A DNA stretch of 64,000 bases from CAVQNQ01 sp963714205. Lineage in GTDB: Bacteria > Acidobacteriota > Terriglobia > Bryobacterales > Bryobacteraceae. The stretch spans positions 372,001-436,000 of the forward strand of contig CAVQNQ010000006.1 in the NCBI GenBank assembly GCA_963714205.1. The letters are read 5' to 3'. Positions within the stretch are counted from its first letter, which is position 1. Every line of letters starts with the position of its first letter. The position numbers and the translations under genes are program-made. A model generated the notes under the pieces. It ran no database searches, was not told the origin of the DNA, and worked only from the letters and a program-made list of their open reading frames with translations. Of the stretch, positions 16,445-24,652 are shown piece after piece.

Positions 16445-17353
16445 ATGCTGGAGAAACTCCTCACCGAGCAGCGCAACCTCGCTTCCGCCGCTATCGACAC
16501 GCTGCCCACGGCCGAAATGCTGCGCGTGATCAACGCGGAAGACCGGCTGGTGGCCGATGCGGTGGCGCGCGAGATCCCCGCCATCGCGCGCGGGGTGGAT
16601 GCCATCGCGGCGGCCTTCGAGAGCGGCGGGAGGCTCTTTTATATCGGCGCGGGCACCAGCGGACGGCTGGGCGTGCTGGACGCCGCGGAGTGCCCTCCCA
16701 CGTTCGGCGCCGACCCCGGAATGGTGCAGGGCATCATCGCGGGTGGCGAGGCGGCTCTCTGCCGCGCCTCCGAGGCCAGCGAGGACGATCCCGCTCTGGG
16801 CGTCGCGGACCTGGCGGCGCGCGGCTTCACCCCTCGCGACGTGCTGGTAGGAATAGCCGCCAGCGGCCGGACCCCCTACGTTTTGGGCGCGTTGTCTCGC
16901 GCGCGCGAGCTTGGCGCCGTCACTGTGGGGATTAGCTGTACGCCCGATTCCGAGCTCGCGCGTGCCGTCGATATCTCCATCGGTCCGCTGGTAGGTCCCG
17001 AAGTGGTGGCCGGCTCCACGCGCCTAAAAGCCGGGACGGCCCAGAAATTGGTGCTCAACATGCTCACCACAGGAGCCTTCATCCGGCTGGGATACGTTTA
17101 CGGCAACCTGATGGTGAACGTCGAGCCGTGCAACGAGAAGCTGCGCGATCGTGCCCGCCGCATCGTGGCGCAGGCCGCCCGGGTTTCGTACGCGCAGGCC
17201 GGTGAACTGCTCGAAGCCGCCGGTGGGAGCGTGCGCGCGGCTATCCTGATGGAATCGGCCGGGATTGGCCTCGCGGAGGCCGAGCGGCGCCTGGAGGCTG
17301 CCGGCGGGCGGCTCTCGCGGGCTTTGGCGAAGGACGGGAATCGCGATGGATAA
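16445..17353 (+). CDS. murQ: N-acetylmuramic acid 6-phosphate etherase
   Basis: 302 residues. MurQ cleaves the lactyl ether of MurNAc-6-phosphate to GlcNAc-6-phosphate during cell-wall recycling in the cytoplasm. The SIS fold is clear: IGAGTSGRLGVLDAAECPPT contains the catalytic Glu82, and a second conserved Glu113 lies in ASEDDP; VGIAASGRTPYV is the second sugar-phosphate loop. AAGGAG lies upstream of the ATG with somewhat long spacing. Its stop overlaps the murA start by 8 bp, so recycling and de novo wall synthesis are translationally linked here. Confidence 0.95.
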   Translation: MLEKLLTEQRNLASAAIDTLPTAEMLRVINAEDRLVADAVAREIPAIARGVDAIAAAFESGGRLFYIGAGTSGRLGVLDAAECPPTFGADPGMVQGIIAGGEAALCRASEASEDDPALGVADLAARGFTPRDVLVGIAASGRTPYVLGALSRARELGAVTVGISCTPDSELARAVDISIGPLVGPEVVAGSTRLKAGTAQKLVLNMLTTGAFIRLGYVYGNLMVNVEPCNEKLRDRARRIVAQAARVSYAQAGELLEAAGGSVRAAILMESAGIGLAEAERRLEAAGGRLSRALAKDGNRDG

Positions 17354-18602
17354 GTTCGTGATAGCAGGCGGAAACGCCCTGCATGGAGAGATAGAGACCA
17401 GCGGATCGAAGAACTCCGCGCTGCCCGCGCTGGCGGCGGCGCTGCTCACCGATGAGCCTGTCGCGCTCCGGCGCATCCCGCGCGTGCGGGATATCCGCAC
17501 GATGCAGCGCCTGCTGGTGGATATCGGCTCCCAGGTGGAAACGGAGAGCGAGACGGTCCGGCTGCATACTCCGCGCATCGTCTGCCCCGAAGCGCCTTAT
17601 GAGCTGGTGAAGACCATGCGCGCTTCCAGCCTGGTGCTGGGGCCGATGCTGGCGCGTTGCGGCCGCGCGCGCGTCTCGCTGCCGGGCGGCTGCGCCATCG
17701 GAGCGCGCCCCATCAACCTCCACATCTTCGGGCTCGAGCAGCTCGGCGCGCGCATCCACCAAGCCCACGGCTACATCGAAGCCGAGGCCGCCGAAGGCCT
17801 GCGCGGCGCGGTTATCCACTTCGACCGCATCACCGTGACCGGGACCGAGGATCTGCTGATGGCCGCCACCCTGGCGCGCGGCGAAACCGTGCTGCGCAAC
17901 GCCGCGCGCGAGCCGGAAGTGGCTGACCTGGCGGAGCTGCTCAAGGCCATGGGCGCCCGCATCGAGGGCGCAGGCACTTCGACGATTCGCGTGGAAGGCG
18001 TCGAGCGGCTGCACGGCGCCGAGCATAGCATCATCCCGGATCGCATCGAAGCCGGAACCTTCCTGGTCGCCGGCGCCATCACGGGAGGCGATCTCAGCGT
18101 CACTGGCTGCATCCCCGAGCACATGGGGGCCCTGGTGGCCAAACTGCAACAGGCCGGAGCCGAGGTGACCCAACCGGATTCCGCGACCCTGCGCGTGCGC
18201 TCGGGCGGCCGCCTTTGCTCCGTGGACGTGACCACCGAGGAATATCCCGGTTTCGCCACCGATCTTCAGGCTCAGTACATGGCCCTGATGACGCAGGCCG
18301 AAGGCATCGCCATCATCGTCGAGACGATCTTCGAGAACCGCTTCATGCACGCCCAGGAGATGGCCCGCATGGGCGCCAATATCCGCCTGGATGGCAAGCA
18401 GGCCATCGTAGCCGGCCCGCGCCTGCTGACCGGCGCGGGCGTGATCGCTTCGGACCTGCGGGCCAGCGCCTCGCTGGTGCTGGCTGCGCTGGTGGCACAA
18501 GGCGAAACCGTGATCGACCGGGTTTACCATATCGACCGCGGCTATGAGAAGATCGAGGCGAAACTGGCGCGGGCCGGCGCCAATATTCAACGCGTGGAGT
18601 GA
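17346..18602 (+). CDS. murA: UDP-GlcNAc 1-carboxyvinyltransferase
   Basis: 418 residues, the usual MurA length. The enzyme transfers enolpyruvate to UDP-GlcNAc, the first committed step of peptidoglycan synthesis. The start at MDKFVIAGGN places Lys22 and Asn23 (SGSKNSALP) exactly as in E. coli MurA. The catalytic cysteine is present at 116 in LPGGCAIGARP, so the enzyme should be fosfomycin-sensitive rather than the Asp variant. The start codon lies inside the end of murQ (8-bp overlap). Confidence 0.96.
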   Translation: MDKFVIAGGNALHGEIETSGSKNSALPALAAALLTDEPVALRRIPRVRDIRTMQRLLVDIGSQVETESETVRLHTPRIVCPEAPYELVKTMRASSLVLGPMLARCGRARVSLPGGCAIGARPINLHIFGLEQLGARIHQAHGYIEAEAAEGLRGAVIHFDRITVTGTEDLLMAATLARGETVLRNAAREPEVADLAELLKAMGARIEGAGTSTIRVEGVERLHGAEHSIIPDRIEAGTFLVAGAITGGDLSVTGCIPEHMGALVAKLQQAGAEVTQPDSATLRVRSGGRLCSVDVTTEEYPGFATDLQAQYMALMTQAEGIAIIVETIFENRFMHAQEMARMGANIRLDGKQAIVAGPRLLTGAGVIASDLRASASLVLAALVAQGETVIDRVYHIDRGYEKIEAKLARAGANIQRVE

Positions 18603-18608
18603 TTGCCG

Positions 18609-18974
18609 ATGCAGCATAATCCCGGATTTCTCAAACTGGTGGACGAAGCCAAGAGCCGCATCCAGCAGGTCGATATCGCCGGCTACCTGCGCGTGCGGCA
18701 GGCAGGCGAGGCGCACGTGCTGGTGGATACCCGCGAAGAGAGCGAATGGAACGCCGGCCACGTCAAGGGCGCGGTGCACCTGGGCAAGGGAATTATCGAG
18801 CGCGACATCGAAACGCGCTATCCCGACAAATCTACCCGCCTGGTGCTCTATTGCGGCGGCGGCTTCCGCTCCGCACTGGTAGCCGACAATCTTCAGAAAA
18901 TGGGCTACACAGACGCCATCTCGCTGGATGGCGGCTGGCGGGCGCTCAAGGAATCGGGACTGGAACTGGAATAG
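18609..18974 (+). CDS. Single-domain rhodanese-like sulfurtransferase
   Basis: 121 residues. A rhodanese fold starts near residue 20, with VLVDTREESEWNAGHVKGAV and the active-site loop YCGGGFRSA containing Cys82 and the closing Arg of the six-residue loop. Such proteins carry a persulfide on the cysteine and donate sulfur, or detoxify thiol species, in the cytoplasm. ATG at 18609 is preferred over a TTG two codons earlier. It begins 6 bp after murA and may be co-transcribed. Confidence 0.9.
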   Translation: MQHNPGFLKLVDEAKSRIQQVDIAGYLRVRQAGEAHVLVDTREESEWNAGHVKGAVHLGKGIIERDIETRYPDKSTRLVLYCGGGFRSALVADNLQKMGYTDAISLDGGWRALKESGLELE

Positions 18975-18987
18975 AGGGGCCTTCGTG

Positions 18988-19224
18988 AACCAGCTCAACG
19001 CGGAGACGCGGAGACGCGGAGTACTCGCGGAGAAGCACTCAAGAATAAATACAGCGCCGATTTGCACAGTGGGCGGGAGCAAGAAAAGTCAACATCTGAG
19101 ATCGCAAAGGCAGCGGAGGATCGTGGTCGGGGGGGCGGCCCTGGGCTGGTCGGTTCGGCAGGCTCGATTCCCTTATTCTTCTCCGCGCAACTCCGCGTCT
19201 CCGCGTCTCCGCGTTGAGTTGGTT
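18988..19224. repeat. 237-bp element with 47-48 bp inverted termini (copy A)
   Basis: The left end (18988-19035) and right end (19178-19224) are near-perfect inverted repeats: AACCA-CTCA followed by three ACGCGGAG 8-mers, GGAGT, and CGGAGAAG, with only a few mismatches. The 140-bp interior has no ORF of note. There is no transposase. A second copy with the same termini and a different interior lies at 33726-33935. It resembles a MITE or REPIN-type non-autonomous repeat. Confidence 0.75.
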
Positions 19225-19267
19225 GCCCGGCGCTGCAATCGAAGCGCGCGTGCGAAAATGGATCTAT

Positions 19268-20386
19268 ATGCGTCTCCGCACCCTGGCTGCTTTCTTCGCG
19301 GCTTGTTTAATCGCGCTGGGCCAGCAGAGCCTCACCGTGCAGCAGCTCGTGTCTTTCATCGAATCCTCCCAGAAATTTATCTCGGAAGGCAAGACGACGG
19401 ACCGCGAGGTGGCCAAGTTCCTCGCCACCGTCAAGCTGACCGAGCGCCTCGATGAGCGCGTCATCGAAGATTTGCAGGGCAAAGGAGCCGGCCCCAAGAC
19501 GATCCTGGCGCTCAACCATCTCCGCGATGTGTCGCAGGGTCTGGCTACGGCGGCGCCCATCGCGCCCAAGCTGCCGCCTAAGCCGATTCCACCGCCCTCT
19601 TCCGAGGAGCAGGCCGCCATCATCGACGACATGCGCGCGTATGCGCTCGGCTACAGCAAAAATCTGCCCGATTTCATCTGCACCCAGGTGACCCGCCGGT
19701 ATGCGGCGGCCAAGCCCGGCTCGCGTTACGGAGGCCGCGCGGGCAGCGAGCCTTCCTGGCAGAAGCAGGACGAGCTCACCATCCGGCTGAGCTATTTCGA
19801 TCAGAAGGAGAATTACAAACTCATCCTGGTGAACAGCACGCCCGCCACGCAGGAGTATTCCAATCTGGGCGGCTCCACTTCATACGGCGATTTCGGCAGC
19901 ATGCTGAAGGAAGTTTTCGAGCCCTCCTCGCAGGCCCGCTTCGAGTGGGACCATTGGGGCACCTTGCGCGGCCAGCGCGTCATGGCTTTCACCTACTCGA
20001 TTCTCCAGAGTCGCTCGCAGTACCACATCGTGGTGAAAGACGAGCACCTGGACATCGTCACCGGCTATCACGGCCTGATCGAGGTGGACAAGGACGCTCA
20101 TGCCATCCTGCGGCTCACCGTGGTCGCCGATACCATTCCACCGGATTTCCCCATCCGCGCGGCCAGCGAGGTTCTGGATTACGACTTCACGGACATCTCC
20201 GGCCACAGCTTCCTGTTGCCGCTCAAAGGCGAGCTGCTCAGCGACACGGGCGAGTACCTCACGCGCAACATCCTGGAATTCCACATGTACCGGAAGTACT
20301 CGGCTGAGTCCGAAGTCAAGTACGATTCCGACATCACCGCCGCGCCGCCGCCCCTGCCGGACGACAAGACCCGCGAGAAGCCGTAG
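19268..20386 (+). CDS. Exported protein of unknown function
   Basis: 372 residues with a signal peptide (MRLRTLAAFFAACLIALGQQ). A helical N-terminal part with repeated short helices (VQQLVSFIESSQKFI, VAKFLATVKLTERL) is followed by a proline-rich spacer (about 105-120) and a beta-rich region of about 230 residues (DELTIRLSYFDQKENYKLIL, LLPLKGELLSDTGEYLTRN). The architecture is seen in secreted acidobacterial proteins, but I know no function. The start is the ATG directly before the signal peptide; upstream in-frame codons fall in the repeat element. Confidence 0.72.
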   Translation: MRLRTLAAFFAACLIALGQQSLTVQQLVSFIESSQKFISEGKTTDREVAKFLATVKLTERLDERVIEDLQGKGAGPKTILALNHLRDVSQGLATAAPIAPKLPPKPIPPPSSEEQAAIIDDMRAYALGYSKNLPDFICTQVTRRYAAAKPGSRYGGRAGSEPSWQKQDELTIRLSYFDQKENYKLILVNSTPATQEYSNLGGSTSYGDFGSMLKEVFEPSSQARFEWDHWGTLRGQRVMAFTYSILQSRSQYHIVVKDEHLDIVTGYHGLIEVDKDAHAILRLTVVADTIPPDFPIRAASEVLDYDFTDISGHSFLLPLKGELLSDTGEYLTRNILEFHMYRKYSAESEVKYDSDITAAPPPLPDDKTREKP

Positions 20387-20499
20387 GGCACGGACCAGCC
20401 GGACGAAGCGGCTGCGCAATGTGATACTTTCAGGGATCAGGCACTTGCATAGTCGCGCGGTGCACACCCGCCAGGACTCGCCTGAGGTGAGGTCAATCG

Positions 20500-21408
20500 A
20501 TGTCGAAGGAAGAAACGCACGTTGTGTCCGCCGCGATTCCGGTAATCGCCGACGGAGCCACACTGGGGGTAGTGGGAGCCGGAGTGATGGGCAGAACCAT
20601 GATCCGCGGACTGCTCTCGAGCGGCCTGATCCCGCGCGAGCGCATGTGGGCCGGGGACAAGAACGGCGCTGCCTGTGAGAGCGCCGGCCAGCAACTCGGC
20701 GTGCCTGTGAGCACGGATTACGCCGCGCAGGTCCCCACCAGCGACCTGATCCTGATTTGCGTGAAGCCCAACGACGCGCCCGTGGTGATGGCGACCCTGC
20801 GCAACGCCGGGCTGCGGCGCGAAACGCTGCTGATCTCGATCCTGGCCGGCGTGGCTACCGACCGCCTGGAATCGCTGCTGGGCACGGAAAACCCGGTGAT
20901 CCGCGCCATGCCCAACACGCCCGCTATTGTTGGTGAAGGCATGACTGTGGTCTGCCGTGGCCGGTACGCCTCGGCCGCCGACTTGCAAAGGGCGCAGCAC
21001 ATCTTCGAGGCGGTGGGGAAGTGCGTCCCGGTAGACGAAATCCACTTCAACGCCGTTACCGCGCTGAGCGGCAGCGGTCCAGGATACCAGTTCCTGATTA
21101 TGGAGGCGCTGGCCGATGCCGGCGTGCGCGTGGGGCTGCCGCGCCAGCTGGCCCTCACCCTGGTGGCCCAGACGGCCCTGGGCGCGGCGCGCATGGTGCT
21201 CACGACCGGGCGCCACCCGGCCTCTCTGCGCGACGACGTCACCACGCCGGCCGGCTGCACCATAGGCGGGCTGCTCATGCTGGAGGATGGACGCATCCGT
21301 TCGGTGCTGGCCCGCGCGGTGGAAGAGGCCGCCAAAATCTCGGCGCATCTTGGAGTGGGGCCGGCGAAGATTTCGGAGAACGCGCCGGGACCGCGCGTCG
21401 GGCATTAG
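20500..21408 (+). CDS. proC: Pyrroline-5-carboxylate reductase
   Basis: 302 residues, slightly longer than the usual 270 because of an N-terminal extension of about 25 residues before the Rossmann loop GVVGAGVMGRTMIRG. Further ProC marks are RAMPNTPAIVGEGMT, ALSGSGPGYQFLIMEAL and TTPAGCTIGGLLMLE. It reduces pyrroline-5-carboxylate to proline with NAD(P)H in the cytoplasm. GAGGTGAGG stands before the ATG. rocD starts 11 bp downstream, which provides the substrate from ornithine. Confidence 0.95.
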   Translation: MSKEETHVVSAAIPVIADGATLGVVGAGVMGRTMIRGLLSSGLIPRERMWAGDKNGAACESAGQQLGVPVSTDYAAQVPTSDLILICVKPNDAPVVMATLRNAGLRRETLLISILAGVATDRLESLLGTENPVIRAMPNTPAIVGEGMTVVCRGRYASAADLQRAQHIFEAVGKCVPVDEIHFNAVTALSGSGPGYQFLIMEALADAGVRVGLPRQLALTLVAQTALGAARMVLTTGRHPASLRDDVTTPAGCTIGGLLMLEDGRIRSVLARAVEEAAKISAHLGVGPAKISENAPGPRVGH

Positions 21409-21419
21409 GGGCGCGGTTC

Positions 21420-22631
21420 ATGGTGGAGCCCGATACCCGCAATCTTACCCAGGAACTCATCGACGTTGAAGACCGCTGGGGCGCTCACAATTACCGTCCG
21501 CTGGACGTGGTGGTGGAGCGCGCCTCGGGCGTGTGGGTCTACGACGTGGATGGCCGGCGCTACATGGACTGCCTCAGCTCCTATTCGGCGCTGAACCAGG
21601 GCCACTGCCATCCGCGCATCCTCCAGGCACTCCGGGAACAGGCCGAGCGGGTGACGCTCACCTCGCGCGCCTTCCGCAACGACCAGTTGCCGCGTTTCGT
21701 CGAGGAGCTGGCGCGCATGTGCGGCATGGAGATGGTGCTGCCCATGAACACCGGGGCGGAGGCCGTCGAGACCGCCATCAAAGCCGTGCGGCGCTGGGGA
21801 TACACGCGCAAGCAGATCCCGCGGGACGAGGCGGAAATTATCGTCTGCGAGAACAATTTCCACGGGCGCACCACTACCATCACCGGATTTTCCTCCGAGC
21901 CGCTCTACCGCGACGGCTTCGGCCCCTTCACGCCCGGGTTCGTGACGGTTCCGTTCGGCGACGCCGAGGCGCTCGACGAGGCCATCACGCCGCGCACCTG
22001 CGCCTTCCTGGTAGAGCCGATTCAGTGCGAAGCCGGCATTCTGATCCCACCCGAAGGATACTTGCGCGACGTGGCCGAGATCTGCGCGCGCGAGCGCGTG
22101 CTGCTGGTGGCCGACGAAATTCAGACCGGCCTGGGGCGCACGGGGGCGCTGCTGGCCTGCGAGCACGAAGACGTGCACCCGGATGTCTACGTGCTGGGCA
22201 AGGCGCTCTCGGGCGGCGTGTATCCGGTATCGGCGGTAGTTTCGTCGCGCGAGATTCTGGGCGTGTACCGCCCCGGTAGCCACGGCAGCACGTATGGCGG
22301 GAACCCGCTGGCCTGCGCCGTGGCGCGCGCCGCGCTGAAGGTGATCGAAGAGGAGCATCTGGCCGAACGCTCGGCGGAACTGGGATCGTGGTTCCTCTAC
22401 GAATTACGCAAGCTGCGCCATCCGCACATCAAAGCGGTGCGCGGCAAGGGCCTGCTGATCGGTATCGAGCTGCTGGTGCCCGCGCGCTCCTACTGCGAGC
22501 GGCTCAAGGATCTCGGCGTGCTCTGCAAAGAGACGCACGAATATGTGATCCGCCTGGCGCCTCCGCTGATCATCTCCGAGGAGGATCTGGCGTGGGCCAT
22601 GGAGCAGGTGCGGAAGGCCTTCGAGGGGTAG
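21420..22631 (+). CDS. rocD: Ornithine aminotransferase (class III, PLP)
   Basis: 403 residues from the ATG at 21420. The ornithine aminotransferase pattern CLSSYSALNQGHCHP (with Tyr55), NTGAEAVETAIKAVRRW, ADEIQTGLGRTG (Asp232) and the PLP lysine Lys261 in LGKALSGGVYP are all present. It transfers the delta-amino group of ornithine to 2-oxoglutarate, giving glutamate semialdehyde, which cyclises to P5C. With proC immediately upstream this makes an ornithine-to-proline route. No glutamate kinase gene is nearby. Confidence 0.94.
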   Translation: MVEPDTRNLTQELIDVEDRWGAHNYRPLDVVVERASGVWVYDVDGRRYMDCLSSYSALNQGHCHPRILQALREQAERVTLTSRAFRNDQLPRFVEELARMCGMEMVLPMNTGAEAVETAIKAVRRWGYTRKQIPRDEAEIIVCENNFHGRTTTITGFSSEPLYRDGFGPFTPGFVTVPFGDAEALDEAITPRTCAFLVEPIQCEAGILIPPEGYLRDVAEICARERVLLVADEIQTGLGRTGALLACEHEDVHPDVYVLGKALSGGVYPVSAVVSSREILGVYRPGSHGSTYGGNPLACAVARAALKVIEEEHLAERSAELGSWFLYELRKLRHPHIKAVRGKGLLIGIELLVPARSYCERLKDLGVLCKETHEYVIRLAPPLIISEEDLAWAMEQVRKAFEG

Positions 22632-22659
22632 GGCGGCGCCGCCGACCGCCGCTCGTCCT

Positions 22660-23250
22660 TTATTTGTCGGTGTCTTTCGTTTCCGGTTTCGCTTCTTCCT
22701 TGTCGTCAACGGGCTTGGAGGGATGGAGTTTGCGTATCTCCTTGGCTCCCTTCCCGGGATCCTCAGGCGTGACCTTGATCCCGGTTGCCATGGGTCCGGC
22801 GGTCCATTTGAAGTAATAGGTTTTGCCCGCCTCCGCCTCAAACCGGGCCCGCTCGTTTTCTTTCTGCCGGGCTTGATTGAGGGCCGCCCCGGCGGACATG
22901 ATGACGCTTCCGTAATACTCCTTGGGCAATCCGGAGATCACAACAGTCCCCGGCGGCACTTCCATGAACGCGTATTCGCTGTTGAGGAGTTTGGCGAGAT
23001 GGGTGCCATTGATATAAAGCTCGTCGTGTGAGGACGAGCCGGTAAATCTGTACAAGCGGTAGATACAGACGATAGCCTTGCCGCTGGATGGCGCGGGCAA
23101 TTCGGCGGAAGTTTTGGAATCCTGTGCGACGGCGATGGTTCCGGTGAAGAGAACCGCCATCGTACTGAACGCGAGCAGAAGGCTTGCGAGTGGCCTGCAA
23201 GCTCCCCTGGGGCAAAACGCTGCGACGCCGCTGAAAACGTTGTTTCGCAT
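22660..23250 (-). CDS. DUF2846-like secreted protein
   Basis: 196 residues with a long signal sequence (helix near 21-40, cut around AVAQD). The rest contains a beta-rich domain (AIVCIYRLYRFTGSS, YAFMEVPPGTVVISG, TYYFKWTAGP) resembling DUF2846, found in lipoproteins and periplasmic proteins of unknown role. The C-terminus is Lys/Glu/Asp-rich. The start at MRNNVFSG is preferred over an ATG 16 codons upstream, which would put a charged tail before the signal. It converges on rocD with 28 bp between. Confidence 0.65.
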   Translation of the reverse strand: MRNNVFSGVAAFCPRGACRPLASLLLAFSTMAVLFTGTIAVAQDSKTSAELPAPSSGKAIVCIYRLYRFTGSSSHDELYINGTHLAKLLNSEYAFMEVPPGTVVISGLPKEYYGSVIMSAGAALNQARQKENERARFEAEAGKTYYFKWTAGPMATGIKVTPEDPGKGAKEIRKLHPSKPVDDKEEAKPETKDTDK

Positions 23251-23425
23251 GGAAGCGCTCCTTTCCCTAGGTTCGAAATCTGGTGAGCAGTATAGCAAGT
23301 TGTGCCCACCCTAACCACGATCGTCTCCGGCGGATCATCTGCGGCGACGGCACCGCAACGCATATGGTCCACTCCGCGAGAGCGAGCTCGATGCGAAGCG
23401 CCCTTGCCTGTGAAAGAATGAGGGA

Positions 23426-23632
23426 ATGAAGCGACCGTTCGCCGCGACTGTTTGGCGCGAGGGCAAGTGGTACGTCTCGCAATGCCTGGAGATCGATATC
23501 GCCAGCCAGGGAGAGACCGAAGAGGAAGCTCTGGCTAATCTGAAGGAGGCATTGGAACTGCACTTCGAATCCCCGCGGGCCACCCGGTCGCCCGCAGTCC
23601 GCGTGGTAGAGGTCGAGGTTGGGGCGGCTTAG
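23426..23632 (+). CDS. hicB: HicB-family antitoxin
   Basis: 68 residues, about half the length of HicB proteins that carry a C-terminal DNA-binding domain. It has the partial RNase-H-like HicB fold: FAATVWREGKWYVSQCLEID, GETEEEALANLKEALELHFE. It should neutralise the HicA toxin encoded directly downstream by binding it. Because the DNA-binding domain is missing, autoregulation must use another factor or a dimer-based contact. It precedes hicA, the less common order, with a 14-bp overlap. Confidence 0.85.
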   Translation: MKRPFAATVWREGKWYVSQCLEIDIASQGETEEEALANLKEALELHFESPRATRSPAVRVVEVEVGAA

Positions 23633-23846
23633 GCCGCAACCCTTCCGTGAGATCAAGCGCCGGCTTGAAGCTGCGGGTTTCGTAGAGGCCGGCCAGAAGG
23701 GGAGTCATGTGAAGTTCGTGCGGCGCTCGGGCGAAATCGTCGATACCGCGGTTGTGCCCAAAAAACACGAGGTTCCAATCGGCACGTTGCGGAGCATCCT
23801 AAGTCAGGCGCATATCGATCCCAACGTCTGGGAAGAACTCGGCTGA
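23619..23846 (+). CDS. hicA: HicA-type mRNA interferase toxin
   Basis: 75 residues with the dsRBD-like HicA fold and the catalytic histidine in KGSHVKFVRRSG. The toxin cleaves mRNA until bound by HicB. The reading frame starts at a TTG inside the end of hicB; no ATG lies early enough to keep the first strand, so TTG is the likely start and limits toxin output. KKHEVPIGTLRSILSQAHI is the usual helix at the C-terminal end. Confidence 0.88.
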   Translation: MGRLRPQPFREIKRRLEAAGFVEAGQKGSHVKFVRRSGEIVDTAVVPKKHEVPIGTLRSILSQAHIDPNVWEELG

Positions 23847-23924
23847 CCACTTAGCTGAAGCCCAGCGGTGCCCACCGCAACAGGGCCGCAAAAACCCTCT
23901 TGGCCTTAGTGGCGCGCCACGTGC

Positions 23925-24139
23925 TCACGCGGCAAATAGGACTTTCAACGGTTCGGGGACTTCCTCGCCGCTCTCGATCATGTCAGCCAATACCTGAAGG
24001 GCTATCGCCTTCACTTTTCGCACGGCTTCCTCTGTGTCGGCGCCATAAGCCATTACCCCGGAAGATCCGGCACAGAAGCCAGGATCCGACCATCCTCCTC
24101 CCGTTCCAGCTCGGCGCGGATTGGCTGAATCTCAATCAT
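23925..24139 (-). pseudogene. HicB-like antitoxin relic with one frameshift
   Basis: On the minus strand an ATG (24139) opens MIEIQPIRAELEREEDGRI and LASVPDLPG, then hits TAA. After a single-base shift in the G-run at 24056-24059 the frame continues VMAYGADTEEAVRKVKAIA and ends at 23925. Together this is a normal HicB-type strand-helix domain of about 71 residues. No HicA partner is adjacent on that strand. The G-run makes a replication slip, or a sequencing indel, the likely cause. It lies 78 bp downstream of the intact hicBA pair, pointing toward it. Confidence 0.7.
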
Positions 24140-24273
24140 GTCCTGGCCTTATGTTAGCCGAAAACCATCGCCGGGCGCTTTCCGGCCATATCCGGACCCG
24201 CGCGGCGTTTCGTGGGCGGCATGGGGGGGAAATTGGATACCACTTTTATGCGTCAATCCAATAGCTCCGGCTG

Positions 24274-24279
24274 TATAGT
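24274..24279 (+). promoter_or_regulatory. -10-like hexamer TATAGT, leaderless start
   Basis: TATAGT ends 6 nt before the ATG at 24286, the spacing expected if transcription starts at the start codon. There is no Shine-Dalgarno motif between them. Confidence 0.35.
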
Positions 24280-24285
24280 TGGTGC

Positions 24286-24552
24286 ATGAATCAAGATACC
24301 GGAGATTTCAAACTCCTGAAATTAATCGAGCTTGCTGGACCGACGCAGGAAGTCGATTTTGCGGACCCCGAGAATGCCTTTATGGTTTGGGCGGACTATC
24401 CCACCGGCGTACAGTACTGCGGCGGCCGTGCAACACTGGGGGCGGCGAGTACATTGGCTGCAGAACACGAGCAAATGAAAGGCCTGTTGTGTATCGTTAA
24501 AACGGATCCCATCAACAGGAAACCTATCGCGATCATGCGTCACAAAGGGTAG
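24286..24552 (+). CDS. Hypothetical protein, 88 residues
   Basis: A small acidic protein without signal peptide or membrane helix. The sequence alternates short strands (FMVWADYPTGVQYCGGRATL, GLLCIVKTDPINRKPIAIM) and reads like a compact alpha/beta domain. I do not recognise a family. It lies in the accessory zone with the HicBA pair and the FRG-domain protein. The upstream TATAGT at 6 nt from the ATG is the main support for this start. Confidence 0.5.
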   Translation: MNQDTGDFKLLKLIELAGPTQEVDFADPENAFMVWADYPTGVQYCGGRATLGAASTLAAEHEQMKGLLCIVKTDPINRKPIAIMRHKG

Positions 24553-24652
24553 GTGTGGCGCCCCAACACACTCCCAGAGCCGGGCCTTCCAGGGTCGCAA
24601 AAATGCGTCTCAAAGCTGCTGACAAAATATGGCTACTGACGCACCCGGTGAC

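Noticed and set aside
17241..19082. 613-codon open frame opposite murA and murQ
   Set aside because: It is antisense to highly conserved genes and has the composition of a GC-rich shadow frame.
22632..22659. GGCGGCGCCGCC palindrome after rocD as a terminator
   Set aside because: The stem would have almost no loop and no immediate T-tract.
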